Positions 41,825 to 50,098 of a stretch of 64,000 nucleotides of DNA are shown here, piece by piece. Each line of letters begins with the position of its first letter. Within the stretch, counting starts at the first letter, position 1. The translations under genes were made by a program, and so were the position numbers. Source of the stretch: an uncultured Collinsella sp. (GTDB lineage Bacteria > Actinomycetota > Coriobacteriia > Coriobacteriales > Coriobacteriaceae); contig URIA01000004.1 of assembly GCA_900547765.1 (NCBI GenBank), positions 3,101 through 67,100 of the forward strand, written 5' to 3'. Below the pieces are notes generated by a model. The model was not told the DNA's origin. It ran no database searches and worked only from the letters and a program-made list of their open reading frames with translations.

Positions 41825-41963
41825 ATCTCAACCTGTAACAGGTAGGGCCGAAAATCTCAGCTAGATGTTACAGATTGAGATATTTCTGCTCGGGCGTTCT
41901 GTTTGTCTCGATCTGTAACAGCTTGGAGCGAAAAACTCAGCTAGATGTTACAGATTGAGACAA
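41825..41963. repeat. Tandem GTAACA/TGTTAC palindromes at the 3' end of lacG copy 2
   Basis: Unit 1 (41825-41881): ATCTCAACCTGTAACA pairs with TGTTACAGATTGAGAT. Unit 2 (41911-41963): TTTGTCTCGATCTGTAACA pairs with TGTTACAGATTGAGACAAA. The 31-base spacer is the same as in the 37015 copy. It lies between the convergent LacI and lacG genes. Confidence 0.8.
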
Positions 41964-41982
41964 ACGTGCGGTACGGTCTGCC

Positions 41983-42027
41983 CAAAAAAGGCCGGGGCGG
42001 CGCGTCGTGTGACGTGCCGCCCCCGGC
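41983..42027 (-). terminator. Terminator of lac module 2
   Basis: GCCGGGGCGGCGCGTC pairs with GACGTGCCGCCCCCGGC, with a CCCAAAAAA border that is a T tract on the - strand. Confidence 0.75.
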
Positions 42028-42072
42028 TGAGAAATAGGGACAGGTTATGTGGGCAGACAACCCCGCAAGCCG

Positions 42073-43512
42073 CTAGTCCAGACGACGGGTCTGCGCCACG
42101 TGCTTATACCAGTAGGCGCTTGCCTTGGGCGTGCGCTTCTGGGTCTCAAAGTCAACGTAGAAGAAGCCGTAACGCTTGTTGTAACCATTGGTCCAGGAGA
42201 ACTGATCCTGCAGGCTCCACAGGAAGTAGCCACCCACGTTGACGCCCACCTCCATGGCCTTGAGCAACCAGCGCAGGTGCTGCTCGATGTAGTCGATGCG
42301 CGGCTGGTCGTCCACAAAACCGTCCTTGTAGGGGTCCTTGTAGCCCATGCCGTTCTCGGTGATGAAGATCTGCTTGTAGTTGGGGTAGCGCTGCTTAATG
42401 TAGACGAGCAGGTCGAACAGGCCCTCGGGATAGATGATCCAGTCCCAGTCGGTGGTGGGGATGCCGGGCTTGTTCACGTGCTCGCCAATACCCTTAACGC
42501 GCCAGCGGCCGGTGCCCTTCTCGCCCGTCCCGTTGTGGTGCAGGTCGTTCTCGCCATCGTAAGCCTTGAGGAAGCGACACTGGTAGTTGTTAACGCCCAA
42601 GTAGTCGTTGTAGAGCGCGGCCTCGCGCATGATCTCGAGATCCTCGTCCAGGATCTGGATGGTGCCGCCCGAGACGGCAGCCAGGCGGTTGGCGCACTCG
42701 AGGGTGTCGGGCGCGTAGTCGCCGCGGAACGTCGCGTCGAGCAAGAACTGGTTTTGCAGCACGTGCTCGTTATTGGCGGCTTTGATGTCGGCGGGGTCGT
42801 TCTCGTTGAGCGGATACTTAAACTCCAACGACTGGATGACGCCGATCTTGCCCTTAAAGCCGCCGTTGTGGAAGGCCAGCACGGCCTTGGCGTGGGCGAG
42901 CATCATGTTGTGCTCGCACTGGAAGGCCTCGGCCAGATGCGCCTTGACGCCGCCGGGGAAGGTGCCCTCGATGTAGGTGTTGGAGGCGTCCGCCCAGATC
43001 TCGTTAAAGGTGAACCAATAGGTCACCTGGTCGGCGTACTCCTGAAAGCAGAAGGTGGCAAAGTCCACAAAGGCGTCGATGGTCTCGCGGTTGAGGAAAT
43101 CGCCCTTCTCAAAGAGGGGAAGCGGCGTGTCAAAGTGATGCAGCGTGACAAACGGCTCAACGTGGTGCTTGTGGCACTCGGCGAAGAGGTCGTGGTAGAA
43201 CTGCACGCCCTCGGGGTTAATCTCGCCGGTGCCGTTGGGGAAGATGCGGCTCCAGGCAATGGAGAGGCGAATGCCGTTGATGCCGAACTCCTCGCACAGT
43301 TCCAGGTCGACGGGGTACTGGTTGTAGAAGTCGGAAGCGGGATCGGGGGAGAAGCGGCCCTGGGCCTCTAGGAAGTCGTCCCAGGCAACCTTGCCCTTAC
43401 CGTGAGTGCGGGTCTCGCCCTCTACCTGGTAGGCAGCGGTGGCGCCGCCAAAGACAAAGTCCTCGGGAAACTGCGCAGGCGGGTTGGTGACGCTAGCAGG
43501 GTTAACGGACAT
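42073..43512 (-). CDS. lacG: 6-phospho-beta-galactosidase, GH1 (copy 2)
   Basis: The 479-residue GH1 enzyme has FTFNEIWADASNTY with the acid/base Glu, YITENGMGYK-like FITENGMGYKDPYKDGF with the nucleophile Glu, and FSWTNGYNKRYGFFY with the Trp of LacG. It is close to copy 1 over the whole length, and HVEPFVTLHHFDTPLPL matches S. aureus LacG more closely than copy 1 does. It is followed by the same palindromic repeat as copy 1. Confidence 0.88.
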   Translation of the reverse strand: MSVNPASVTNPPAQFPEDFVFGGATAAYQVEGETRTHGKGKVAWDDFLEAQGRFSPDPASDFYNQYPVDLELCEEFGINGIRLSIAWSRIFPNGTGEINPEGVQFYHDLFAECHKHHVEPFVTLHHFDTPLPLFEKGDFLNRETIDAFVDFATFCFQEYADQVTYWFTFNEIWADASNTYIEGTFPGGVKAHLAEAFQCEHNMMLAHAKAVLAFHNGGFKGKIGVIQSLEFKYPLNENDPADIKAANNEHVLQNQFLLDATFRGDYAPDTLECANRLAAVSGGTIQILDEDLEIMREAALYNDYLGVNNYQCRFLKAYDGENDLHHNGTGEKGTGRWRVKGIGEHVNKPGIPTTDWDWIIYPEGLFDLLVYIKQRYPNYKQIFITENGMGYKDPYKDGFVDDQPRIDYIEQHLRWLLKAMEVGVNVGGYFLWSLQDQFSWTNGYNKRYGFFYVDFETQKRTPKASAYWYKHVAQTRRLD

Positions 43513-43536
43513 GATAATCCAATCGTCTAAATCGAA

Positions 43537-43568
43537 GGGCCAGCCGGTCTTGGATGGTCGGCTGGCCC
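43537..43568 (-). other. Intercistronic hairpin lacE-lacG copy 2
   Basis: The perfect stem GGGCCAGCCG / CGGCTGGCCC lies in the gap between the lacE stop and the lacG start, without a T tract. It occupies the same place as the hairpin in module 1. Confidence 0.6.
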
Positions 43569-43578
43569 TGAGCGTTAC

Positions 43579-45354
43579 TTACTTCGAGAGTTGCTCGCTT
43601 ACGAAGGCGAGAGACTTGTCGCCGTTCTGGGAGAGCTCGATGTACTGCTTACCACGACAGGCGACACACTTGTTGCCCACGCGCTCGCAGTCCTTTTGCA
43701 GGTCGGCCAGGTAGCTGGCGGCTTGCGGGGCCAGGACGACCAGATCGAAGTCGGGGAGCATGTCCACGTGGTTGCCATAGGCCTCGGCAGCGGTCTCGAG
43801 GTTAATGCCGCGCTCTTTGGCGGCCTTGGCCAGCGCGTTGGCGAGCAGGCCCGAGGTTCCGCCGCCCTGGCAGAGCACGAGCACGCGCTTGCCGTTGAGG
43901 TCGCTAGTGGCCGTAGCCTCGGTGGCGGGCGCTGCGGAAGCGGCGGGGGCGTCGGCCTTCACGGCCTCGGCAGCAGCGCCGGCGGCAACGCTCTTGGCGT
44001 CAGCCTTGCCCTGGAAGGCGTCGTTGAGCTTGGCGGCCTTCTCAGCGTTCTTGGCGGCGAGCTCCTCCTGGGAGATCTCGGCCTCCTCGGTGCACTTCTG
44101 GGCGTCATAGGCACGGAAGAACGGGTAGTACAGGGCAAAGTCGACGACCAGGATAAGGGCGAGCATCACAAAGGCGAGCGGCTGGAAGCCCAAGCCCATG
44201 ATGGTGCCGATGGGGCCGGGGACGGTCCAAGGCAGGGTGTACATAAAGCCGTTCATGCCCAAGAAGTCGATAAAGATCTTGAGGATCCAGATGTTGGCGA
44301 TCGGGGCAAAGACAAACGGGACAAAGAAGACGGGGTTGAGCACGATAGGCGCGGCGAACAGCAGCGGCTCGTTGACAGCGAAGCAGACCGGGACGATGGC
44401 GGCCTTACCAACGGCGCGCATCTCCTGGGACTTGGCTAGGAAGCAGAACATAAAGACCAGGACAAGCGTGGCGCCGGTGCCGCCCATGCAGACGACGAAG
44501 TACTGGGCACCCTGGGTCAGGACAGCGGAAGCGTGCTGGCCGGCCTGGAACGCAGCCAGGTTGTCGGTCATGTTGGCAACGAGGGCGGCGGCGATGGCGG
44601 GCTCGACGATCGAGGGGCCGTGGACGCCGACGAACCAGAACAGGCTCATGGCGCCGTAGATCACAGCGAGACCGATATAGCCGTCGGCAGCAGTGAACAG
44701 GGGCTGGAACACCTGGATGACGCCCTGGGCAAAGCAGAAGCCAAAAGCAGCGCGGAAGGCGATGTCAAAGACCCAAAAGACGGTGATGCAGACGGAGAAG
44801 GGGATGATGTCCTTAAAGGTCTGCGAGATGTTGGGCGGAACCTGCTCGGGCATCTTGACGGTGATGTTGCGCTTAATGAAGAACTTGTAGATGATGCCGG
44901 TCACAAACGCAGCGATAAAGGCGGTCAGCAGGCCTTTGGAACCAAGGTAGGTGGTGTTGAAGCCGCTGGCAGCGTCCGTGGCGATCGTGTCGCTCGAAAG
45001 GAGCAAGAAGCCGATGATGGCCGCGCACATGCACGAGATGAAGTTGATCTGGTTGTTCTTGGGCAGATCGCGGTTCTGAGCGTCGGCGAAGTGCTTGGCC
45101 GTGGTGGCAGCGCAGGCGATGGCCAGGATACCCATGGAGTAGTTGTAGCATTTCCACAGGGCGTTGTTGATGTCATCGGGCCAGTAGAAACCCCAGATGT
45201 TGGGGACCGAGGCTACCAGGCAGAAGATGGACGAGAAGATGATGATGGGGATGACGGAGATAAAGCCGTCGCGGATCGCCTTGAGGTACTTGTTGCGGGC
45301 GATCGCGTTGAAAAAGGGCTGGCCCTTTTCGATGATGGCGATGAGTTGCTCCAT
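43579..45354 (-). CDS. lacE: PTS lactose-family EIICB (copy 2)
   Basis: The 591-residue LacE has QLIAIIEKGQPFFNAIARNKYLKAIRDGFISV at the start, IGVHGPSIVEPAIAA-like FVGVHGPSIVEPAIAAALVAN, LGMNGFMYTLPWTVPGPIG, an Ala/Lys linker and the EIIB domain with cysteine in VLVLCQGGGTSGLLANAL. It matches Gram-positive LacE along its full length. It imports lactose as lactose-6-P with LacF as EIIA. Confidence 0.92.
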   Translation of the reverse strand: MEQLIAIIEKGQPFFNAIARNKYLKAIRDGFISVIPIIIFSSIFCLVASVPNIWGFYWPDDINNALWKCYNYSMGILAIACAATTAKHFADAQNRDLPKNNQINFISCMCAAIIGFLLLSSDTIATDAASGFNTTYLGSKGLLTAFIAAFVTGIIYKFFIKRNITVKMPEQVPPNISQTFKDIIPFSVCITVFWVFDIAFRAAFGFCFAQGVIQVFQPLFTAADGYIGLAVIYGAMSLFWFVGVHGPSIVEPAIAAALVANMTDNLAAFQAGQHASAVLTQGAQYFVVCMGGTGATLVLVFMFCFLAKSQEMRAVGKAAIVPVCFAVNEPLLFAAPIVLNPVFFVPFVFAPIANIWILKIFIDFLGMNGFMYTLPWTVPGPIGTIMGLGFQPLAFVMLALILVVDFALYYPFFRAYDAQKCTEEAEISQEELAAKNAEKAAKLNDAFQGKADAKSVAAGAAAEAVKADAPAASAAPATEATATSDLNGKRVLVLCQGGGTSGLLANALAKAAKERGINLETAAEAYGNHVDMLPDFDLVVLAPQAASYLADLQKDCERVGNKCVACRGKQYIELSQNGDKSLAFVSEQLSK

Positions 45355-45411
45355 GCAATGCTCCTAAGAGTCGGTGGGTTAGCAACGATGGTAGCTTTTG
45401 GCGTTCAGTTG

Positions 45412-45557
45412 CCAAAATGTTGACGTTGCCATTTTGCGACACAAAAAAAGACGCGAACCGGTGGTTCCTGTGCCTGCGAACCGTCGATTCCTTATGCGTA
45501 AACGTTTGAGCCGCCCGGTGGCTCTGTGTTTGCGCAATGGCAACGTTAACATTTGGG
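45412..45557. promoter_or_regulatory. Spaced inverted operator pair upstream of lacE copy 2
   Basis: CCAAAATGTTGACGTTGCC (from 45412) and its inverted copy GGCAACGTTAACATTTGGG (to 45557) share about 22 of 26 positions and are about 95 bases apart. They flank the divergent control region, a layout suited to looping by a tetrameric LacI protein. The rest of 45355-45711 has no gene; TCGGTGAACGGTA is at 45588-45600. Confidence 0.65.
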
Positions 45558-45711
45558 CGCCAAAAGCCGTTTGGGGAAGCAAAAATGTCGGTGAACGGTA
45601 GGTTTTGGGTGGTGAGCGTATGGTGGGGGAGGCGTTGGATATACTTGAAGACGTTAAAAATGACTGCGTAGGATGCCACCAATGGCATCGTCGACATAGA
45701 AAGATCGACCT

Positions 45712-46716
45712 ATGGCCGCTGTTAAAAAATCGGTTTCCGTTAAGGACGTGGCGCGTCTCGCGGGCGTCTCGGAGCAGACAGTCTCGCGTACGGTGCACGA
45801 TTCGCCCAGCGTGCGCCCCGAGACCAAGGAGCGCGTGTGCGCCGCCATGCGCGAGCTGGGGTATCGCCCCAATTTTGCCGGTCGATCGCTGCGCCGCGGC
45901 AAGTTTAAGACCGTCGGCGTCGCCATGTTCAACATTACCGGCACCGGCAATCTCGACCGTATGGAGGGCTTTGCCGCCGCCGCCGACAAACACGGCTATG
46001 CCATCACCCTCACTAAAGTAGATGGACACCCCTATACCCTCGAGGGCGCATCGTCGCGTATGAGCGCACTGCCGGTGGACGGTATGGTCGTGATCATGAA
46101 CCGCATGCCGGCGGACTTTGGCACCTTTGAGCCGCTGCCCGGTATGCAGACGGTGCTCGTTACCATGCTGGAGCACCCGCTGTGCTCGACGGTCGATAAC
46201 GACCAGTTCGATTGCTCGCGCCAAGTTGTCGAGTACTTGCTGGGGCAGGGGCACAAGACCGTGCACTTTATCTCGTGTCCCGAGCGCTCGCTTTCGGGCA
46301 TGCGGCGCGAGGAGGGCTGGCGCGAGACATTGCGTGCGCATGGTATTGAGCCGCCGCGACTCGTCCGTGGCGATTGGACGGCACAGAGCGGATATGCTGC
46401 CGGCCAGGTGCTTGCGGACGATCCGACCTGTACGGCCATTTATGCTTCCAACGACGCCATGGCCTACGGCTGCATCCGTGGACTCGAGTCGCGCGGGAAG
46501 CGCGTGCCCCAGGACGTGAGCGTGGTGGGTGTTGATGACAGCCTGGGCGATATCGTGCCCGATCGTCGCCTGACCACGGTGCGTTTTGACAACAAGCGCG
46601 TCGGCATGTGGGCGGTCGACAAGATTGCTGGCGCCGAGGGCGTTGCACCTGGTGTGGAGCACATGCTGTTTCCGGGCGTGCTCGTCGAGGGCGATACGGT
46701 GCGCGATGTACGCTAG
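45712..46716 (+). CDS. LacI-family regulator of lac module 2
   Basis: The 334-residue LacI-type regulator has KSVSVKDVARLAGVSEQTVSRTVHDSPSVRPETKERVCAAMRELGYRPNFAGRSLRRG as its DNA-binding and hinge part, and VGVAMFNITGTGN, TVDNDQFDCSRQVVEYLL and DVSVVGVDDSLGDIVPDRRLTTVRFDN in the effector domain. It is divergent from lacE copy 2, with lacF downstream. It resembles the 40797 and 54606 regulators; all three share the SRTV/N-helix style and length. Confidence 0.88.
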   Translation: MAAVKKSVSVKDVARLAGVSEQTVSRTVHDSPSVRPETKERVCAAMRELGYRPNFAGRSLRRGKFKTVGVAMFNITGTGNLDRMEGFAAAADKHGYAITLTKVDGHPYTLEGASSRMSALPVDGMVVIMNRMPADFGTFEPLPGMQTVLVTMLEHPLCSTVDNDQFDCSRQVVEYLLGQGHKTVHFISCPERSLSGMRREEGWRETLRAHGIEPPRLVRGDWTAQSGYAAGQVLADDPTCTAIYASNDAMAYGCIRGLESRGKRVPQDVSVVGVDDSLGDIVPDRRLTTVRFDNKRVGMWAVDKIAGAEGVAPGVEHMLFPGVLVEGDTVRDVR

Positions 46717-46783
46717 GGTAAAGACCTGTTTGGGTTGCCGATAATTGTGTTTGGTGTTTGATATTGTCCGGATTGGTTTAAAA

Positions 46784-46812
46784 ACCGTTCACGGGCGAAA
46801 AGCAACCGTTCA
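46784..46812. promoter_or_regulatory. ACCGTTCA motifs upstream of lacF
   Basis: ACCGTTCAC (46784-46792) and ACCGTTCAT (46805-46813) are direct repeats 21 bases apart, two helical turns, in the 221-base leader between LacI and lacF. The reverse complement GTGAACGGT also occurs near 21991, 40694 and 45591. Confidence 0.5.
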
Positions 46813-46937
46813 TAGCTCGAAATTGCGTTTTGCGCTGTTCTTTTTTGTTTGAATGTTACTGTTTCTGTCATACACAGCGCAGCGCGTATGCCCGGACGCG
46901 ATGCTCTCCGTTGGTTCATATGTGAAAGGAACGCAAT

Positions 46938-47276
46938 ATGGCAACCAAAGAAGAAATCTCGATGGTTGGATTCGAGATTGTCGCATACGCGGGCGACGCT
47001 CAGACTGATCTGCTTGCAGCGCTCGATGCTGCTCGCGAGGGCGATTTTGAGAAGGCCGAGCAGCTGCACAAGGATGCGAGCGATGCACTCATCGGCGCTC
47101 ACGACACGCAGACCAAGCTGCTTTCACAGGAGGCTGGCGGCGGCGAGATGGAGATGACCTTCATCATGGCCCATGCTCAGGATACTCTCATGACCACCAT
47201 GATCCTGGAGAAGCAGACCCGCTTTACCATCGATGCCTATAAGCGCATCGCCGCACTCGAAGCTAAGCTCGCCTAA
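46938..47276 (+). CDS. lacF: PTS lactose-family EIIA (LacF)
   Basis: The 112-residue helical EIIA has the phosphorylated His in EMTFIMAHAQDTLMTTMI, as in LacF. It passes phosphate from HPr to the EIIB domains of the EIICB proteins at 43579 and probably 38742, which have no EIIA of their own. GAAAGGA precedes the ATG. It ends at a strong terminator. Confidence 0.93.
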   Translation: MATKEEISMVGFEIVAYAGDAQTDLLAALDAAREGDFEKAEQLHKDASDALIGAHDTQTKLLSQEAGGGEMEMTFIMAHAQDTLMTTMILEKQTRFTIDAYKRIAALEAKLA

Positions 47277-47303
47277 CGAGCCCGCACAACCAAGTCCCCT
47301 TCC

Positions 47304-47336
47304 AAAAACCCTGCCGCTACCCGCGGCAGGGTTTTT
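47304..47336 (+). terminator. Rho-independent terminator after lacF
   Basis: AAAAACCCTGCCGC pairs with GCGGCAGGGTTTTT around a 5-nt loop. Confidence 0.9.
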
Positions 47337-47349
47337 CTGTCCTCCTCCA

Positions 47350-47467
47350 AGTTGCGGTGGAATAGGGACTGAATAGGGGCCGGCGGGCACAAAACAATCC
47401 CTATTCCACCGCAACTCATCCCGAGATAGTCATTGGGGACGTTCTTAAACGACTAGTCATTGGGGAC
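47350..47467. repeat. Intergenic palindromes: GTTGCGGTGGAATAGGGA pair and TAGTCATTGGGGAC repeats
   Basis: GTTGCGGTGGAATAGGGA (47352-47369) has a perfect inverted copy TCCCTATTCCACCGCAAC (47398-47415). Directly after it, TAGTCATTGGGGACGTTCTT and a second TAGTCATTGGGGAC (47427-47467) form a copy of the REP-like family seen at 33420 and 51296. No gene lies in 47277-47560. Confidence 0.75.
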
Positions 47468-47560
47468 AGTTTTGATGCGCTCCGTTCGTCCTCCCGTTCG
47501 ATTTTTGCTCGGTGGGTATACTTCCTTTCGCATTAAACGCCGGAATGAGGAGGTATCCAA

Positions 47561-48574
47561 ATGCCGGATAACGGGTCAATACAAAAAAGAGACGCGCACG
47601 AGATGGCTTATGGGCGTCCTGTCCAGATAACCGAGCACACGACGGTAACCGAGCTGCAGCCCAGCCTGTCCGATGTCGTGTGCGTAAACAAAAAGCTGCA
47701 GATTGGCTTTATCGTTGCACTCGTGGTGCTGGCGCTGCTGTCGGGCTTTGTAGCTCGTCCGCATTTCGCCGATACCAAGACATGGGACTCCACCATCGAG
47801 GTCATCGATCAAAAGAAGGGCAATGTTTTGGCGCTCACGACCTCGTGCGTTGCCCTATCTGCGGGTATTACCGCGCTGCCGGGCGATACGGGAACGCCAG
47901 TCGCCGAGCAGCTCGCGCAGCTTTCAGGCAACCTTGGTATCGTGCTTGCCGTGCTATACCTAGAGAAATATTTGCTTACGATTTTGTGGTCGGTTGGCCT
48001 GGGCATCCTGATCCCGTTTGCGCTGGTGCTCTTTGCGATCTCACTTGGCATTCACGGACGCTGGAGCACGAGCACAGTCATTCGCCGCGTGGCAACGCGT
48101 GTGCTGGTGGTCGCCATAATTAGCATGGTGTTGGTACCCGCAAGCGTATGGGTGTCGCAAAAGGTCGACGAAACGTATCGCGTTAGCATCGAGGCGGCCG
48201 AGCAAAAGGCGGCCGACGCTGCGAGTGCGGCAGATAGCGACAGCTCCAAAGCGGGCAAGAAAAAGACCGAGTCCACAGAGTCCAAGAATGTGCTTGAGCA
48301 GCTTGCCGACGGCGCCTCGGGTCTTGTCACGTCGGTGACCAGCGGCGCCAAGCAGATGACCGATGAGATTGTGCAGCAGGTGACCGATCTGATCGAAGGC
48401 GTCATCGTGATGATCGTGACCTCGTGTGTTATCCCATTGCTGGTGCTCGCGGCGTTTCTGTGGCTGGGACACACGCTGTTGGGGATTGATATTTCCGGCC
48501 CGGCGAACTATCTGACGGGTCGCTTTCTGAGCGCTCCGTCCAAGCACGCCAAAAGGGGCGGGCAGTCCGAGTAG
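47561..48574 (+). CDS. Multispanning membrane protein of unknown function
   Basis: The 337-residue protein has about five hydrophobic segments: IGFIVALVVLALLSGFV, a long internal hydrophobic pair around residues 130-165, VLVVAIISMVLVPASVWV and VIVMIVTSCVIPLLVLAAFLWLG. Between the last two is a polar Ala/Lys/Ser-rich helical region that could form a coiled coil. No catalytic motif is recognised. AGGAGG precedes the ATG. It stands alone between lacF and lacA and has no evident link to sugar uptake. Confidence 0.75.
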   Translation: MPDNGSIQKRDAHEMAYGRPVQITEHTTVTELQPSLSDVVCVNKKLQIGFIVALVVLALLSGFVARPHFADTKTWDSTIEVIDQKKGNVLALTTSCVALSAGITALPGDTGTPVAEQLAQLSGNLGIVLAVLYLEKYLLTILWSVGLGILIPFALVLFAISLGIHGRWSTSTVIRRVATRVLVVAIISMVLVPASVWVSQKVDETYRVSIEAAEQKAADAASAADSDSSKAGKKKTESTESKNVLEQLADGASGLVTSVTSGAKQMTDEIVQQVTDLIEGVIVMIVTSCVIPLLVLAAFLWLGHTLLGIDISGPANYLTGRFLSAPSKHAKRGGQSE

Positions 48575-48608
48575 CTAAAACAGCTGTATATACTGGGGCA
48601 TACCGCCG

Positions 48609-48645
48609 AAGGGCGGCCGAGACACGTTCTCGGCCGCCCTTTTGT
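48609..48645 (+). terminator. Rho-independent terminator after the 47561 gene
   Basis: AAGGGCGGCCGAGA pairs with TCTCGGCCGCCCTT, followed by TTGTTTG. Confidence 0.85.
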
Positions 48646-48712
48646 TTGTTGAATGCGCGGTAAGCCGGGCCTTTTCTGAGTCCAAACGGTCAGCAACCAT
48701 CCGCGAACGGTA

Positions 48713-48788
48713 TTTGTTCAAAAAAGAACAAAGACAAACAAATTATTGTTGCAGTTAATGTTCGAATGTGTTCAAATAAACATGAACA
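48713..48788 (+). promoter_or_regulatory. lacABC operator region
   Basis: A perfect palindrome TTTGTTCaaaaaaGAACAAA (48713-48732) is followed by more TGTTC/GAACA half-sites at about 48759, 48769 and 48784. This AT-rich block is the likely control site for lacABC; DeoR-family LacR proteins bind TGTTT-type half-sites. A CGCGAACGGTA element is at 48702-48712. Confidence 0.6.
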
Positions 48789-48882
48789 GTGAAGAACCGC
48801 ACATTCAGATGCCCGGACCTGAACGCGATTCAACACTTCCAAACAGAAACTACGCACCTGCGTATCTCTCAAGGAGGATGTC

Positions 48883-49311
48883 ATGAGAGTTGTAATCTCT
48901 TCCGATGCCGACGGTATGTCGATGAAGGAGTCCATCAAGGAGATGCTCATCGCCGACGGTCACGAGGTCGTCGACTATTCCGAGACCCCTGCCGCGGACT
49001 TTGTCGATTCCGCGACCGCCGTTGCCAAGGACCTGCTGGAGCACAAGGATTCCCAGGGCTTCGCATTCGATAAGTACGGTGTCGGCTCCTATATGGCCGC
49101 CGTCAAGATCAAGGGCATGGTCGTCGCCAACATTTCCGACGAGCGTTCCGCTTACATGACCCGCGAGCACAACGGCTCGCGCATGGTCACCATGGGCCCG
49201 GGCGTTGTGGGCACCGAGGTCGCAAAGAAGATCGCCCGCGAGTTCCTGCGCGCCCAGTATGCTGGCGGCCGTCACCAGATCCGTGTCGACATGCTCAACA
49301 AGATGGCCTAA
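48883..49311 (+). CDS. lacA: Galactose-6-phosphate isomerase subunit LacA
   Basis: The 142-residue RpiB-fold subunit matches LacA over its whole length: FDKYGVGSYMAAVKIKGMVVANISDERSAYMTREHN and ending GGRHQIRVDMLNKMA. With LacB it isomerises galactose-6-P to tagatose-6-P. GGAGG precedes the ATG. Confidence 0.95.
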   Translation: MRVVISSDADGMSMKESIKEMLIADGHEVVDYSETPAADFVDSATAVAKDLLEHKDSQGFAFDKYGVGSYMAAVKIKGMVVANISDERSAYMTREHNGSRMVTMGPGVVGTEVAKKIAREFLRAQYAGGRHQIRVDMLNKMA

Positions 49312-49374
49312 CGAGAGCCACCGAGAACTCGAACTTCTACCTCAACTTGTGAATTCAGACGAAAGGACGTTCTG

Positions 49375-49899
49375 ATGAAGAAGACCATCGCAATCGGTTG
49401 CGACCATATCGTTACGGACGAGAAGATCTATCTGGCCGACCGCCTGGAGCAGGCTGGCTACAAGGTGCTTGACTGCGGTACCTACAGCCACACCCGTACG
49501 CACTATCCCATCTACGGTAAGGCCGTGGGCGAGGCTGTTGCCAGCGGCAAGGCCGACTTTGGCGTGGCCCTGTGCGGCACCGGCATCGGCATCACCAACG
49601 CCGTCAACAAGGTTCCCGGCGCCCGCTGCGCCCTGGTTCGCGATATGACCTCTGCCCTGTATGCCCGTCGCGAGCTCAACGCCAACATCGTGGGCTTTGG
49701 CGGTAAGATCACCGGCGAGTTCCTGATGGCCGATATCATGCTTGCCTTCCTGGAGGAGCCCTACGACAAGACTCCCGAGCACGATGCCCTGATTGCCAAG
49801 ATCGATGCCTGCAATAAGGCCGACGCCGAGGCTCAGGCCGACCCGCACTTCTTTGACGAGTTTCTCGAGAAGTGGGACCGCGGCGAATACCACGACTAA
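49375..49899 (+). CDS. lacB: Galactose-6-phosphate isomerase subunit LacB
   Basis: The 174-residue RpiB-fold subunit has [71 protein letters not shown], and a C-terminus [20 protein letters not shown] that is essentially that of known LacB proteins. The active-site Cys is in CGTGIG. It lies 63 bases after lacA. Confidence 0.96.
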   Translation: MKKTIAIGCDHIVTDEKIYLADRLEQAGYKVLDCGTYSHTRTHYPIYGKAVGEAVASGKADFGVALCGTGIGITNAVNKVPGARCALVRDMTSALYARRELNANIVGFGGKITGEFLMADIMLAFLEEPYDKTPEHDALIAKIDACNKADAEAQADPHFFDEFLEKWDRGEYHD

Positions 49900-49912
49900 G
49901 GAGGTTCCGGCG

Positions 49913-49945
49913 TTCTACCGAACGCCAGACCAGTCGACGCTGCGA
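49913..49945. repeat. GTTCTACCGAAC direct repeat, copy A
   Basis: GGCGTTCTACCGAACGCC is a palindrome followed by AGACCAGTCGACGCTGCG. A copy with CCGTTCTACCGAACGG and GGACCGGTCGACGCTGCG lies at 51067-51104. The two copies bracket lacC copy 2. The remainder of 49946-50098 has no gene. Confidence 0.75.
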
Positions 49946-50098
49946 AGCCATCTGGCGGGCGAGTTGCTCTGATAACACTTTTGATTGCTGAGCTTGGGTG
50001 CTTCGTTTTTGGCGGTACCCGGCATTCTGCAGCTTTTTAATTGACGGCTCGCGTTTCTGTGATGGGGCGCGGGCCGGTTTTCTAAACAGGAGTTCAAC

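Noticed and set aside
37015..41963. CRISPR array
   Set aside because: Only two palindromic units per site, with identical rather than unique spacers, and no cas genes.
42073..43512. 6-phospho-beta-glucosidase (cellobiose) assignment for both GH1 genes
   Set aside because: The phosphate-binding loop FSWTNGYNKRYG has the Trp of 6-phospho-beta-galactosidases, and LacE, LacF and LacABC are nearby.
47350..47467. Attachment site of an integrated element
   Set aside because: No integrase or phage gene is nearby and the repeats belong to a dispersed family.
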